From contig JAJRSJ010000038.1 of the NCBI GenBank assembly GCA_024278855.1, forward strand, positions 37,380 through 101,379: 64,000 nucleotides of DNA, read 5' to 3'. Numbering within the stretch: the stretch's first letter is position 1; each line of letters starts with the position of its first letter. This DNA comes from Alphaproteobacteria bacterium (GTDB taxonomy: Bacteria; Pseudomonadota; Alphaproteobacteria; Caulobacterales; Maricaulaceae). The position numbers were made by a program, and so were the translations under genes. Below the pieces are notes generated by a model. The model was given only the letters and a program-made list of their open reading frames with translations. It was not told where the DNA came from and ran no database searches. Below, one piece after another: positions 27,466-37,337 of the stretch.

Positions 27466-29247
27466 TTACGCAACAATGGCCAAATCGCTAATTTGCACGT
27501 CTATTTTCGTGCGCCCTTGCCATGTATTTTCTTTAAGGCGCGCAACAATATGAACACGCGGCGGGTCTGGGTTTAGCAATACATCCCCTATACCGTTTTC
27601 ATCGGCTCTAAATGCGATTGCGTCCATACGCACACCCGCCCCGTCTTCGAAAGCACAGCGTATATGCCCACCTTTTAAGCGCTTGGCATAGGAGATCCGC
27701 ATATCTGCAAACGCAAATACCGGCTCTGGCATTTTAGCGCCAAATGGCTGGGCTTGGTCGATTTCGGCCATAAGTGCCGCCCCGACCGCGCCGGGGCTGA
27801 TTAGCGCATCAATTTTCAGGGCGTTATTTGCTCTGGCCTTGATCACTTCGGCGCTTAAATAATCTTCTATAAAATCTTGAAACTCCGGTATTTTTTCCTC
27901 GGATACTGTCAAGCCAGCCGCCATTTCATGGCCGCCCCCTGCTTGTAAAATACCCATCTCTTTGGCTTTATGAATGGCTGCGCCCAAATTGACCCCGGCT
28001 AACGATCGCCCGGAGCCTTTACCAATACCGTGTTTATCAACCCCAATGACAAGCGCCGGGCGGCCAAACCGATCTTTGAGCCGTCCGGCAACTATACCAA
28101 TAACACCTGCATGCCAACCTTGCATGGCCAAGCAGATAACCTGCTTATCTTCCCCGAATTGGCTCGCCTGCTCCAATGCCTCTTGCAATATTCTGTCTTG
28201 AAGTTGGCGGCGGTCTTGGTTTATGCGGTCAAGCTCGGCAGCAAACCCGCCTATTTCGGCCGGATCGTCGCTTGATAGAAGCCGCGCCCCCATATCGGCC
28301 TGACCGATACGCCCACCCGCATTTATACGCGGGCCTAATAAAAACCCGCCGTGATAAGTGGAGAATGGGGCGTTAATATTAGCCGTTTGCGCCAATGCGG
28401 CCAGTCCGGGATTGGGGGTTTGTGACATCACTTTCAAGCCTTGAGCGACAAATGCCCGGTTAAGACCGGTTAGGGGCACCACATCACAAATTGTGCCCAA
28501 AGCGGTCAAATCAAGAAATGACAATAAATCCGGCAAGTCTTTTAGCCCGCGCCGTTTGGCTTCACGGTTCAGGGCCACCAGCACCATAAATGTCACCCCG
28601 GCGGCGGCCAAATGGCCCAGTCCGGATCTGTCATCAGGCCGGTTGGGATTGACCAAAGCAAAGGCAGGCGGCATGGGGCCGCTCATCATATGGTGGTCAA
28701 CTACGATAATTGGCAGATCAAGCCCCTTCGCCGCCACCAGTGCATCGTCTGCACTAGCGCCGCAATCTACGGTGATGACCAGATCTGCACCGTTCGCTTT
28801 TAATGTCTCAAAGGCAGCAATTGTCGGGCCGTAGCCTTCTTTAACCCGGTCAGGCACATAAAGCTTAAACTTACACCCTAGCGCCCTGCCCCATCTGATC
28901 AATTGGGCCGCAGATGTGCCGCCGTCCACATCATAATCTGCGAATATTGTAATGGCTTCTCCGGCCTCAACCGCGTCCATAATGCGCATTACCGCTTTGT
29001 CCATATCTTGTAGAGTTGACGGGTCGGGCATATTTGTCCGCAATGTCGGGCTTAAGAAAGCCGCCGCTTGATCTGGCGACACACCTCGCCCCGCTAAAAT
29101 TTGTGCGAGGGTCAAAGAATATCCCTGGTTTGTCAGCGCAGCAATCAAATTATCATCCGGACACCGCAAGCGCCATTTTCGACCGCGCACAGATTTGCTG
29201 ACATTTAGAAGATTATGTATCTCAGGATTTATTGAAGGTTCAGACAC
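27466..29247 (-). CDS. recJ: Single-stranded-DNA-specific exonuclease RecJ
   Basis: RecJ is the 5'-3' ssDNA exonuclease of RecF-pathway and mismatch repair. The DHH superfamily motifs are visible: FADYDVDGGTSAAQ (motif I), VITVDCGASADDAL (motif II), VVDHHMMSG (motif III, DHH) and the DHHA1 motif GGGHEMAAGLTV near residue 440. The 593 residues fit. The start is GTG at 29247, two bases after the stop of the upstream lipoprotein gene, so the two are co-transcribed. Confidence 0.95.
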   Translation of the reverse strand: MSEPSINPEIHNLLNVSKSVRGRKWRLRCPDDNLIAALTNQGYSLTLAQILAGRGVSPDQAAAFLSPTLRTNMPDPSTLQDMDKAVMRIMDAVEAGEAITIFADYDVDGGTSAAQLIRWGRALGCKFKLYVPDRVKEGYGPTIAAFETLKANGADLVITVDCGASADDALVAAKGLDLPIIVVDHHMMSGPMPPAFALVNPNRPDDRSGLGHLAAAGVTFMVLVALNREAKRRGLKDLPDLLSFLDLTALGTICDVVPLTGLNRAFVAQGLKVMSQTPNPGLAALAQTANINAPFSTYHGGFLLGPRINAGGRIGQADMGARLLSSDDPAEIGGFAAELDRINQDRRQLQDRILQEALEQASQFGEDKQVICLAMQGWHAGVIGIVAGRLKDRFGRPALVIGVDKHGIGKGSGRSLAGVNLGAAIHKAKEMGILQAGGGHEMAAGLTVSEEKIPEFQDFIEDYLSAEVIKARANNALKIDALISPGAVGAALMAEIDQAQPFGAKMPEPVFAFADMRISYAKRLKGGHIRCAFEDGAGVRMDAIAFRADENGIGDVLLNPDPPRVHIVARLKENTWQGRTKIDVQISDLAIVA

Positions 29248-29249
29248 CC

Positions 29250-29594
29250 TTATTGTGGGTCATCATCTTTGTAGGCATCAACTTGTGCGCCTACTTTTTC
29301 AAGCTCTTTTTCGATATCAGCACCCGTTTTATCGTCCCCGCTGTTCGGCACTTTTAAGGCATCGCGCTTTGACATAATTCGGTTTGCAGCCCCGTCCCAT
29401 TGCTCGTCTGTGCGTAAATTTTCCGGCGCATTTTGAGCATCTTCGACCTTGGGATAATCTCCGACATTTTCGGCGTCTTGTTTAAACTCGGTAAATTTGA
29501 TAAAATCAAAATTCGGGATTTTAACACTGACGCAACCGGTTAAAAAACCACTAGCAATAATAATACTCAAATTACGTACACGCTTAAAAGTCAT
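29250..29594 (-). CDS. Small lipoprotein upstream of recJ
   Basis: The open frame extends to 29648, but the protein starting MTFKRVRNLSIIIASGFLTGC (ATG at 29594) has a clear lipobox LTGC, with cleavage before Cys at about residue 21. The mature part of about 94 residues is acidic and helical. DEQWDGAANRIMSKRDALKVP resembles helical periplasmic segments seen in short alphaproteobacterial lipoproteins. No family name is offered. It precedes recJ by 2 bp, so it shares its transcript. The start at 29594 is chosen because it alone gives a proper signal peptide. Confidence 0.8.
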   Translation of the reverse strand: MTFKRVRNLSIIIASGFLTGCVSVKIPNFDFIKFTEFKQDAENVGDYPKVEDAQNAPENLRTDEQWDGAANRIMSKRDALKVPNSGDDKTGADIEKELEKVGAQVDAYKDDDPQ

Positions 29595-29701
29595 AATTCC
29601 ATCCATAATCAATGCTGTAATTATGTGCCAAAGGCTCGCCGAGGTCACGAAGTTTTTTCATTAAACTTTCTTAGGCTTGCCCTTGAAGCCCACCTTTAGT
29701 T

Positions 29702-30739
29702 CTAGGGGAAAACCGGAACCATGCTTAGACCCAAGGTTTCGTCCCAGTTTTTGACGATATTCAGGTTTTGCACGGCTTGGCCGGACGAGCCTTTGGTCAA
29801 ATTGTCAATCACCGATATAATGACGGCGCGGCGCGGGTTGCGGTCTGGGAATATACCGATGCGGTATTGGTTAGAGGCGCGAACATGGCGGGTATGCGGC
29901 ACGATGCCCTCAGGCTCCACATGGACAAATGCTTCGTCTTTATAGCGCGCAATACATGCGGCGCGCAGGTCTGCAGGCGTCACAGTTTGGTTAAGTTCAA
30001 CATTAATAGTGGCGATCATACCTCTGTTCATGGGCAATAAATGCGGGGTGAAACTGACCGTAATATTGCGCCCAAGCGCCGTGCTTAATTGTGCGTCTAT
30101 CTCCGGGCCGTGGCGGTGGGTTCCGACGCCGTAAGCATGGGCGCCTTCGGCAGTTTCTGGATACATAAAGGCGGTATTTTCCTTGCGTCCGGCCCCGCTA
30201 ACACCGGATTTTGCGTCTATGACTATATTGTCTGCGTCGATTAAATCCAAAACGGGCAAGAGTGCGAGCAGGCTAGCCGTTGGGTAACAGCCGGGACAGG
30301 CTACTAGGGACGCCTGCTTTATATCTGCTCTAGCATATTCGCTAAGACCGTAAACAGCCCCGGCCAATAATTTCGGCGTTGTGTGGGCGCGGCCATAGGT
30401 TTGCGCATATAGCTCCGCGTCCTTGAGCCTGAAATCGGCGGATAAATCTATCACGGTCAGGCCGGGGCGAGAAATTTCGGCTATAGTGTCCTCGCTAGCC
30501 CCGTGGGGCAAACAGGCAAAGACAACATCCGTACCGTCCCAATTCACGTCTTGCCATTTCACCAAATCAGGCAAGCCTTGATGCGCCATATGCGGATAGA
30601 CATGTGCATATGCTTTGCCGGCGTGGCGGTTGGCGGTAAGGGCTGATAATTCCAACTTCAGATGCCCCATGATCAGGCGCACGGCTTCCGCTCCCGTATA
30701 ACCGGAAGCTCCCAAAATAACCGTTTTCAATTTTTCCAT
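29702..30739 (-). CDS. argC: N-acetyl-gamma-glutamyl-phosphate reductase
   Basis: ArgC reduces N-acetylglutamyl phosphate to the semialdehyde in arginine biosynthesis. The NADP-binding GASGYTGAEAVRLI motif is at the N-terminus, the catalytic Cys lies in SLVACPGCYPTASLLALLP, and the PHLLPMNRGM segment is characteristic. The start MEKLKTVILGASG at 30739 is preferred over an ATG at 30757, which would add six residues; the residue count is 345. The gene lies downstream of the rplM-rpsI operon, separated by a terminator, and is likely a separate unit. In relatives argC often follows rpsI, so the position is usual. Confidence 0.94.
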   Translation of the reverse strand: MEKLKTVILGASGYTGAEAVRLIMGHLKLELSALTANRHAGKAYAHVYPHMAHQGLPDLVKWQDVNWDGTDVVFACLPHGASEDTIAEISRPGLTVIDLSADFRLKDAELYAQTYGRAHTTPKLLAGAVYGLSEYARADIKQASLVACPGCYPTASLLALLPVLDLIDADNIVIDAKSGVSGAGRKENTAFMYPETAEGAHAYGVGTHRHGPEIDAQLSTALGRNITVSFTPHLLPMNRGMIATINVELNQTVTPADLRAACIARYKDEAFVHVEPEGIVPHTRHVRASNQYRIGIFPDRNPRRAVIISVIDNLTKGSSGQAVQNLNIVKNWDETLGLSMVPVFP

Positions 30740-30791
30740 GCTAAAGCCTGTTATCATTTAGGACTGTGCGCTAGCGTCTGCCCATTTGGTA

Positions 30792-30821
30792 TAAAAAAGG
30801 GCACTCCGACAAGGAGCGCCC
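30792..30821 (-). terminator. Rho-independent terminator of the rplM-rpsI operon
   Basis: On the minus strand a GGGCGCTCC/GGAGTGCCC stem (one mismatch) with a TTGTC loop is followed by TTTTTT. It lies 40 bp after the rpsI stop, before argC. Confidence 0.85.
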
Positions 30822-30860
30822 AATTTATAAGTAACGAAAGTGATTTTTTGCTTAACGCAT

Positions 30861-31403
30861 CTATCGTTTCGAGAACTGGAAGCTCTTACGGGCTTTTTTG
30901 CGACCGTATTTCTTGCGCTCAACTACACGGGAATCCCGTGTCATAAAGCCGCCGGCCTTAAGAGGCGCACGCAAGGAAGGCTCATAATAGGTCAGAGACT
31001 TGGAAATACCGTGGCGTACCGCACCAGCTTGGCCGGACAAACCGCCGCCCTTTACTGTCGCAACAACATCATAACTGTCAACACGTTCAGCCGCTTCAAA
31101 GGGCTGGCGAATAATCAGGCGCAGAACTGGACGTGCGAAATAAACCTCTTGGTCACGACCATTAATCGTCACCTTGCCATTGCCAGGTTTAATCCAGACG
31201 CGCGCGATGGAATTTTTACGTTTACCCGTCGCATAGGCACGGCCAAGATCGTCAATTTTAGGCTCTGGCAAAACGACTTCCACGGCTTGCTCGCCAGCAG
31301 TTCCGGGAACGCCAGTTGCGCCAGTAGAGGCAGTCCCGTCCATGACGTCTTTCAAATCTTCGAGGGTTTGTTTACCCCCACTTGCTTGTGTATCAGTTGT
31401 CAT
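30861..31403 (-). CDS. rpsI: 30S ribosomal protein S9
   Basis: The S9 core starts at about residue 52 with [23 protein letters not shown] and ends with the conserved C-terminal [14 protein letters not shown] that reaches the P site. The protein is 180 residues, longer than the roughly 130 of E. coli S9, because of an N-terminal extension of about 50 Gly/Thr/Ala-rich residues; alphaproteobacterial S9 commonly carries such an extension. It follows rplM by 4 bp in the normal L13-S9 operon. Confidence 0.97.
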   Translation of the reverse strand: MTTDTQASGGKQTLEDLKDVMDGTASTGATGVPGTAGEQAVEVVLPEPKIDDLGRAYATGKRKNSIARVWIKPGNGKVTINGRDQEVYFARPVLRLIIRQPFEAAERVDSYDVVATVKGGGLSGQAGAVRHGISKSLTYYEPSLRAPLKAGGFMTRDSRVVERKKYGRKKARKSFQFSKR

Positions 31404-31407
31404 GTGA

Positions 31408-31875
31408 TTAGACCTTTGTGTTTTTGGAATTCATAGCGGCAAAGTCGATCTTAGTCGGCTTTTGCGCTTCGTGAGGATGCTCGGAGCCAGAGTAAACATG
31501 CAGGCTGGAGAACTGTTTGCGGGCCAATGGGCTTTCTTTGGGAAGCATACGCTGCACCGCCTTGCGCAGGACGCGTTCGGGGAAACGTCCGTCGAGAATT
31601 TTCCCGGCCGTGGTTTCTTTCAAACCACCCGGATAACCCGTATGGCGATAATAGATTTTATCACTGCGTTTTTTACCGGTAAGGGCAACTTTATCCGCAT
31701 TGATAACAATTACATGGTCGCCGCAATCAATATGGGGTGAATAATCAGGGCGGTGTTTGCCGCGCAGGTGTAGTGCGATAAAAGATGCCAAACGTCCGGT
31801 AATGACATTTTCGGCGTCCAACAATATCCACTGCTTCTCGACCTCTTTGGTCTTGAGAAATTTGGTAGTTTTCAT
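31408..31875 (-). CDS. rplM: 50S ribosomal protein L13
   Basis: L13 is an early assembly protein of the large subunit. [54 protein letters not shown] is the family signature, and [37 protein letters not shown] closes it. At 155 residues it has the usual length. It has a GAGGATATT site before the ATG. rpsI follows 4 bp downstream. Confidence 0.98.
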   Translation of the reverse strand: MKTTKFLKTKEVEKQWILLDAENVITGRLASFIALHLRGKHRPDYSPHIDCGDHVIVINADKVALTGKKRSDKIYYRHTGYPGGLKETTAGKILDGRFPERVLRKAVQRMLPKESPLARKQFSSLHVYSGSEHPHEAQKPTKIDFAAMNSKNTKV

Positions 31876-32093
31876 AATATCCTCGACATAATTTGGGTGC
31901 TCAAACCACCCTATTTGAAATCTTGCGCCCTCTTAAGGGGCAGTTATAGTGCCGTCAACTAATTTTTGCATTATTGTTATTTAGCCTGATAATTCAAAGA
32001 TATAAGTTCGCGGTATCATATTACCGCTAAATTATTTCCGTATTTTTTGTGATTCTTCTGGCATTGTCATGGTTGGTAAATTATGCGGGTTTT

Positions 32094-32963
32094 ATGAAAA
32101 ACTTATACCAAATACTGATCATTATAATTTTCACCACCGTTTTGACTGCGTGTAATAGGGACAAGGCGTTGGAAGTTGAAAACCTACCCGTCATTGATCT
32201 GGTCGCCACCCATGATTTTGAGACACCGGTTCCCGTCGCTCGCCTGACCTTCGTTCCCAATAGCGTGGCCCCGTGGCTCGGACGGGTTATACTGCTTGGC
32301 AAAGACGGCAAATTATACTCAACAGATATAGAAGGCAGAGGCCCTAAACCGGTTGGCGTTGGTCCTTATATGGATGTTTTCGGGATCGCCCGCAATAATG
32401 CGCCTGGCGTATTCTTCGCGATCAATAAAGAAAACACGATTGAGGCTTTTATAGAATCTGGTGATCAAGGCTATTTTTCCGCAATGATTTATTCTGGAGC
32501 AGAACTTACAGTGCAGTCCTTTTGCCAAAATGCGCCTGCGCGCCTTAATGAGGTTATGGTTCTTACATCTGATAACGAAAAGATAGATTTGGCCTATAGT
32601 ATAATTGGGGATAGTAATATTGAGCAGTCCATTAAAAGCCGTACGCCAAATCAACATCAATCTGATGCAAGTGTGTGCAAGGCCGACATTTCCCAGCCTT
32701 TCACTCTTAAAGACGACATTCTTTTTATGCTCGACCCCGTGAACACGAAGCCTGCTTATGTTGTTAACATCAATGACGGCCTAAGTATCCGAGGGCTATC
32801 AAGCATAAATTTCATGAATACGACAAAATTCAACTTTGGCGGTGTCTATAATGAGGGGGCAACGGTATTTGTCGACCGGGATGAACAAAGACTGGTTTTT
32901 ATCAGCAATGGTTATGTGACAGGGAAATTAGCCGACATATTCGAAACACCTACACCCCAATAG
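32094..32963 (+). CDS. Lipoprotein of unknown function (289 aa)
   Basis: The start MKNLYQILIIIIFTTVLTAC at 32094 gives a lipoprotein signal peptide with lipobox LTAC and Cys at residue 20. The open frame also begins at 32049, but that version hides the signal peptide. The mature part looks beta-rich (LTFVPNSVAPWLGRVILLGKDGKLYSTDIEG, PVGVGPYMDVFGIARNN), like a beta-propeller or sensor domain with repeated short strands. Its C-terminal 14 bp overlap the end of the convergent ctaA gene. I do not recognise the family, and no catalytic residues stand out. Confidence 0.7.
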   Translation: MKNLYQILIIIIFTTVLTACNRDKALEVENLPVIDLVATHDFETPVPVARLTFVPNSVAPWLGRVILLGKDGKLYSTDIEGRGPKPVGVGPYMDVFGIARNNAPGVFFAINKENTIEAFIESGDQGYFSAMIYSGAELTVQSFCQNAPARLNEVMVLTSDNEKIDLAYSIIGDSNIEQSIKSRTPNQHQSDASVCKADISQPFTLKDDILFMLDPVNTKPAYVVNINDGLSIRGLSSINFMNTTKFNFGGVYNEGATVFVDRDEQRLVFISNGYVTGKLADIFETPTPQ

Positions 32964-33990
32964 CCCGGACTGTCGCCCGCCTTAACGTTAAAACGGCCAA
33001 TATAAACACAATTATTGCGCCGGCTTGATGGGCCAATGCCAACTGTAAAGGCACCACATATAGTAATGTGGCAATGCCGAGCGCAATTTGCCCCAACACT
33101 GCGACCAACAGCCAACTGGCAGTTCGGCGCAAATAATCTTCGCCGCCCCGTAACGCCGACCACCACAGCCAAACCGCCATCAATAACACCGTATATCCCA
33201 ACATTCTGTGGTTAAATTGAATACTGGCGACATTTTCAAATATGTTAATCCAAGCCGGGCTTTGGGCAAAATAACCGCTTGGTACAACGACGCCGTCCAT
33301 AAGCGGCCAAGTATTATAGGTCAGCCCCCCGTGGGTTCCCGCCACCAAAGCCCCAGCGATAATTTGTAAAAATACCAATAAAAACAATAGATTCGCGCTT
33401 ATAGCTAATTTTGGGCGCGTCTGTTTATCTGGCCAGGCCTGCATATTATCCAACCATGTCCACATCAATAAAGCCAAGATGATAAAAGCGACACCAAGAT
33501 GCACTGCTAATCTGTATTGGCTAACAGACACACGGTCATGCACAAGCCCGCTAGCCACCATCCACCAGCCAATAGCGCCCTGCACACCAATCAACAGTAA
33601 AATCCCGACAAAACGCCCAGTTTTTCCGGATTTTAACTGTCCGCGCACCAAAAAAAACACCAACGGAATAAAATACACCAACCCGATCGCCCGCCCAAGC
33701 TGGCGGTGGCTCCATTCCATAAAAAAGATAAATTTAAACCCGGCTAAATCCATGCCCGGATGCTCGGCGCTGAATTCGGGGATTTGCTTGTACTTTGCAA
33801 ATTCTGCCGCCCAGGCTTCAGATGAAAGAGGTGGTAAAGCTCCGGTAATCGGCTTCCATTCAGTAATAGACAATCCCGAATTGGTTAAACGGGTCGCCCC
33901 GCCGAGTATTATTATGGACATGACCATTAAGATCAGAACAAATAGCCAGATACTCACAGCACGGCTATTTCTGGAGGCAGTTTTAAGCAC
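32950..33990 (-). CDS. ctaA: Heme A synthase (COX15/CtaA family)
   Basis: This converts heme O to heme A for aa3-type cytochrome oxidase. The eight transmembrane segments and the heme-binding histidines are visible in EWSHRQLGRAIGL (EXXHR motif), the LAVHLGVAFIIL helix, IQFNHRMLGYTV, and LALAHQAGAIIVFI. The GGATRLTNSGLSITEWKPITGALPP segment is typical of the type-2 (alphaproteobacterial and mitochondrial) branch. The 346 residues fit. The gene stands alone, convergent with a lipoprotein gene. tRNA-Pro lies just upstream of its start, separated by 32 bp. Confidence 0.95.
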   Translation of the reverse strand: MLKTASRNSRAVSIWLFVLILMVMSIIILGGATRLTNSGLSITEWKPITGALPPLSSEAWAAEFAKYKQIPEFSAEHPGMDLAGFKFIFFMEWSHRQLGRAIGLVYFIPLVFFLVRGQLKSGKTGRFVGILLLIGVQGAIGWWMVASGLVHDRVSVSQYRLAVHLGVAFIILALLMWTWLDNMQAWPDKQTRPKLAISANLLFLLVFLQIIAGALVAGTHGGLTYNTWPLMDGVVVPSGYFAQSPAWINIFENVASIQFNHRMLGYTVLLMAVWLWWSALRGGEDYLRRTASWLLVAVLGQIALGIATLLYVVPLQLALAHQAGAIIVFILAVLTLRRATVRAIGV

Positions 33991-34022
33991 TTACAATTTC
34001 CTCTGGTTCAAGAAAGTAAAAA

Positions 34023-34099
34023 TGGTCGGAGCGATAGGATTTGAACCTACGACCCCTCGCCCCCCAGGCGAGTGCGCTACCGAACTGCGCTACGCTCCG
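34023..34099 (-). tRNA. tRNA-Pro (anticodon GGG)
   Basis: On the minus strand: acceptor CGGAGCG with CGCTCCG, D arm GCGCAGTTCGGTAGCGC, anticodon stem-loop CTCGCCTGGGGGGCGAG with anticodon GGG, T arm GTAGGTTCAAATCCTAT, discriminator A and encoded CCA. It reads CCC/CCU. Position next to merR-ihfA is common in alphaproteobacteria. Confidence 0.94.
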
Positions 34100-34160
34100 A
34101 AACATTTTTCACGTTCGAGCAGGCCTTATAGGCACGGGATTGCACCGCGACAACTGATTT

Positions 34161-34814
34161 TTACGTAAATTTCTGCCAGCGCGATTTGAGAGATTTAAGA
34201 CGCTCCAACGCATTCTCTAGCTGGGCTTTATCTTTCGGGTTGATGGACGGCACTTTAGATGGAGCTTCCTCCATATCTGCCGCAATTGGCGGTGTATCCG
34301 GCTTTGCAGGCGCTTTGAATATAGGGCGGCGGGATGTTTGGCTCATGCTCCCATCTATAAGGCCAGGCCGGCGGATAATTTCATCATCGCGCGCGGGCTC
34401 TGATTTATGATCTGGCTCTGAACCTGGCTCTGGTGCGGGTTTTGGTGTTACAATTACCGGCTTGTCAGCAACCGCTTTTATTCGCCCCGGCACAAGATTG
34501 GTGTCTTTCACCGCTTTTGGTTCGGCGGCCTGTTCTACGGATCGGCCCAAGGCCATAACACTCCCGGCGCCGCGCATGCGAATTAGTTTTTGCACATCTT
34601 TGATCGGGTGTTTTTCCCGGTGCAACAGAATTTTTATACCGCGTAAAAATTCAATGTCTTCCGGGCGGTAAAATCGCCGCCCACCGCGCCGCTTCATAGG
34701 TTGGATTTGCGGAAATTTGCTTTCCCAGAATCGCAAGACATGGGCTTGCAGATCCAACTCGTCCGCCGCCTCGCTTATGGTTCTAAAAGCGCGTGTAGAT
34801 TTTATCTGCGTCAT
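34161..34814 (-). CDS. MerR-family transcriptional regulator
   Basis: The N-terminal MerR helix-turn-helix at residues 9-80 reads [63 protein letters not shown] dimerisation-like helix then leads to a Pro/Glu-rich C-terminal half (about 90-217) without metal or drug binding motifs. This architecture is the MerR protein that follows ihfA in many alphaproteobacteria; its targets are not known to me. It lies 66 bp downstream of ihfA and probably shares its transcript. Confidence 0.85.
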   Translation of the reverse strand: MTQIKSTRAFRTISEAADELDLQAHVLRFWESKFPQIQPMKRRGGRRFYRPEDIEFLRGIKILLHREKHPIKDVQKLIRMRGAGSVMALGRSVEQAAEPKAVKDTNLVPGRIKAVADKPVIVTPKPAPEPGSEPDHKSEPARDDEIIRRPGLIDGSMSQTSRRPIFKAPAKPDTPPIAADMEEAPSKVPSINPKDKAQLENALERLKSLKSRWQKFT

Positions 34815-34880
34815 ATCATAGCAGGCGTTAAAGTCCTGTCCCGTTATTGCGTCCGAATCACTATACTTAACCTAAATAGT

Positions 34881-35189
34881 CTATTCTTTTGTCAACGCCC
34901 CGTTAACACGGTTTTTGAGGATGTTCGAAGCCCTAAACCTGAGAACTCGGCGCGCACTAATGGGCACATCTCGTCCGGTTTTTGGGTTGCGGCCCATTCT
35001 TGGCTGTTTGACCCGTATGTCAAACACGCCAAACCCGGACAGTTTTACTTCCTCACCTTTAATCAAGGTCGTTGTAATATGTGTAAGTATTGTTTCGACA
35101 ATTAATGCAGATTCGGTTCTCGACAAACCGATTTCCTTATAGACCGCGTCTATAATATCCGCTCTGGTTACTGTATATTCGCTCACCAA
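34881..35189 (-). CDS. ihfA: Integration host factor subunit alpha
   Basis: This is a DNA-bending nucleoid protein that works as a heterodimer with IhfB. The 102 residues carry the DNABII features: TRADIIDAVYKEIGLSRTESALIVETIL, VKLSGFGVFDIRVKQPRMGRNPKTGRDVPISARRVLRFRAS with the DNA-intercalating Pro in GRNPKTG, and a final LKNRVNG helix. The position next to merR and fabH is characteristic of ihfA in this class rather than HU or ihfB. Confidence 0.95.
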   Translation of the reverse strand: MVSEYTVTRADIIDAVYKEIGLSRTESALIVETILTHITTTLIKGEEVKLSGFGVFDIRVKQPRMGRNPKTGRDVPISARRVLRFRASNILKNRVNGALTKE

Positions 35190-35295
35190 TATCCCCTGAA
35201 TAGATTTTTACAGTATGCAAATAATTTTGGGCAATGCCAATACCAAATATCACAAATACCACTTAAAATATTGATTATTAAGGCTAAATACTGCC

Positions 35296-36285
35296 CTAAT
35301 AGGCCAAAAGAGCCGAACCCCAGGTAAAACCGCCGCCAAAAGCCTCAAGCATGACCGTATGGCCCCGCTTTATCCGGCCGTCTTTAATGGCCACATCCAT
35401 AGCAAGTGGTATGGAGGCGGCGGATGTATTGGCATGATAGGCCACCGTAGACACGACCTGACCCCTGCGTAAATTCAGACGTTTGGCGACCGCCTCCAAA
35501 ATACGTTGATTAGCTTGGTGGGGGACAAACCAGTCAATGTCGGGGATGGCAATCCCGGCTTTGGCGGCGCATTTGACCATGGAATCCGAAAGTTCGGTGA
35601 CGGCGCGGCGAAATACTTTATTACCGACCATGCGCAATTTGCCAACGGTTTGGGTGGAAGACGGGCCACCGTCCACATATAATAAGTCGCGGTAGCGGCC
35701 ATCTGAATGGATTTCCGTATTCATTACCCCCGCACCTGCACCGGGGTCTTGTGCCGGCGTTGTTGATAAAATCATCGCCCCTGCCCCGTCACCAAATAAA
35801 ACGCATGTAGTGCGGTCATTCCAATCCAGTATCCGCGAAAATGTCTCGGCCCCAATTAACAATACATTTTCGGCATTACCTGCCTTGATCATAGCGTCTG
35901 CGACACAGAGCCCGTAGATAAAGCCAGAACACACGGCCTGCACATCAAATGCAGCGCCTTGCCTAATTCCCAATTTCTCTTGTATAATCGTGGCGGTAGC
36001 GGGAAAGGTCAAATCAGGCGTCGATGTGGCCACAATGATCAGGTCAATTTCAGAAGCCCCCATACCCGCAGCGAGCAGCGCATCTTTGGCCGCATTGGTT
36101 CCCAGATCAGACGTGTTTTGACCTTCAGAGGCAATATAACGTTGGGTAATCCCCGTGCGTTCTCTAATCCAGGCATCGGTCGTATCAACGGTCTGTGCTA
36201 ATTGCTCATTGGTCAGTACACGCGGCGGCAAATAGGAACCGACCCCGCGAATAAAGGCCGCGCGATTATAGGATTTAATTGTCAT
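35296..36285 (-). CDS. fabH: Beta-ketoacyl-ACP synthase III
   Basis: FabH starts fatty acid synthesis by condensing acetyl-CoA with malonyl-ACP. The catalytic triad is visible: Cys in QAVCSGFIYGL, His in WFVPHQANQRILEA, and Asn in YHANTSAASIPLAM. The glycine-rich closing motif EAFGGGFTWGSALLAY is present. The 329 residues match. The start codon overlaps the plsX stop by 4 nt, so plsX-fabH are translationally coupled, the normal arrangement. Confidence 0.97.
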   Translation of the reverse strand: MTIKSYNRAAFIRGVGSYLPPRVLTNEQLAQTVDTTDAWIRERTGITQRYIASEGQNTSDLGTNAAKDALLAAGMGASEIDLIIVATSTPDLTFPATATIIQEKLGIRQGAAFDVQAVCSGFIYGLCVADAMIKAGNAENVLLIGAETFSRILDWNDRTTCVLFGDGAGAMILSTTPAQDPGAGAGVMNTEIHSDGRYRDLLYVDGGPSSTQTVGKLRMVGNKVFRRAVTELSDSMVKCAAKAGIAIPDIDWFVPHQANQRILEAVAKRLNLRRGQVVSTVAYHANTSAASIPLAMDVAIKDGRIKRGHTVMLEAFGGGFTWGSALLAY

Positions 36286-37337
36286 GGTATATGGATTTCC
36301 AAATTATCGTCTTCGTCGTGTAAAGCATCAAGGGTGCGTTCAATCTCATTCAAGAAATCACTGTCCGCCATTTCAATGGCCACATTCAGCGCACTGGCAA
36401 ACCCTATGGCATCTGTGCCACCGTGGCTTTTAATGACAACGCCGTTCAAACCCAAAAATACACCGCCGTTAAACACCCGTGGATCCATGCGTTTTCTCAT
36501 ACGTCGCAAGGCTGGTATGTTAAAAATCGCAGCTATTTTGGCAAAGAAATTGTCCTGCATCGCACCTTTAATAAATTTCCCGATTAACCGCGCCGTACCT
36601 TCGGCCGTTTTAAGGGCAATATTGCCGGTAAACCCGTCTGTGACGATTACATCAACATCGCCCATTGAAATATCATTGCCTTCGACAAAACCAATATAAT
36701 TGAGATCAATCTTGGAGCAAGACAAGCTATCATGGGCCGCTTGTATGGTGGCATTACCCTTTAGGCTCTCGGTGCCCACGTTTAAAAGCCCGATACTGGG
36801 GCGTTTTTTCTTGTATAATGTGCGGTAATAAGCTTCGCCCAAAACGGCAAATTCTCTAAGCTGATTGGCGTCACAATCAAGGTTAGCCCCCACATCAAGC
36901 ACAACTCCGAAACCTTCCTGGTGGGGCCACCTAGCCGCAATAGCCGGGCGCTGCACCCCCTCTTTCATACGCAAAATCAATTTGGACATGGCCATAAGCG
37001 CACCGGTGTTACCCGCCGATAATGCCACCAATGCCTCGCCCTCTTTTACGGCGGCGATGGTGTTCCACATGCTCGTACCCTTGCCGCGCCGCATGGCAAA
37101 GGCGGGTTTGGCGTCCATAGCGATGACAGATTCAGTATGGCGGATTTCGCAACGGGCGCGGGTTTTGGGTGCTTTTGCCATTAAAGGCGCTAGCTCATTT
37201 TCGTCGCCGTGGATTAAAAACCGGGCATTTCGCCCTGCCCCCGCATGTTTTAAAAAATATTCTATGCCGGCTATGACAATTTCCGGGGCGGCGTCTCCCC
37301 CCATGGCGTCTACCGATATGATCAATCCGTCCAGCAT
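36282..37337 (-). CDS. plsX: Phosphate acyltransferase PlsX
   Basis: PlsX makes acyl-phosphate from acyl-ACP for phospholipid synthesis. The start MLDGLIISVDAMGGDAAPEIVIAG at 37337 carries the typical N-terminus; the frame opens upstream to 37394, but those 19 Lys/Thr-rich residues are not family-like, and GGGAA precedes the chosen ATG. Conserved ALVSAGNTGALMAMSK, LLNVGTESLKGNATIQAAH and IVTDGFTGNIALKTAEGTA follow. The count is 351. In most alphaproteobacteria a DUF177/YceD gene lies between the chaperone gene and plsX; only 80 bp separate them here. Confidence 0.95.
   Translation of the reverse strand: MLDGLIISVDAMGGDAAPEIVIAGIEYFLKHAGAGRNARFLIHGDENELAPLMAKAPKTRARCEIRHTESVIAMDAKPAFAMRRGKGTSMWNTIAAVKEGEALVALSAGNTGALMAMSKLILRMKEGVQRPAIAARWPHQEGFGVVLDVGANLDCDANQLREFAVLGEAYYRTLYKKKRPSIGLLNVGTESLKGNATIQAAHDSLSCSKIDLNYIGFVEGNDISMGDVDVIVTDGFTGNIALKTAEGTARLIGKFIKGAMQDNFFAKIAAIFNIPALRRMRKRMDPRVFNGGVFLGLNGVVIKSHGGTDAIGFASALNVAIEMADSDFLNEIERTLDALHDEDDNLEIHIP

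Noticed and set aside
33479..34168. Plus-strand ORF (229 codons) over ctaA and tRNA-Pro
   Set aside because: It runs antisense to a certain gene and through a tRNA; no coding signal of its own.
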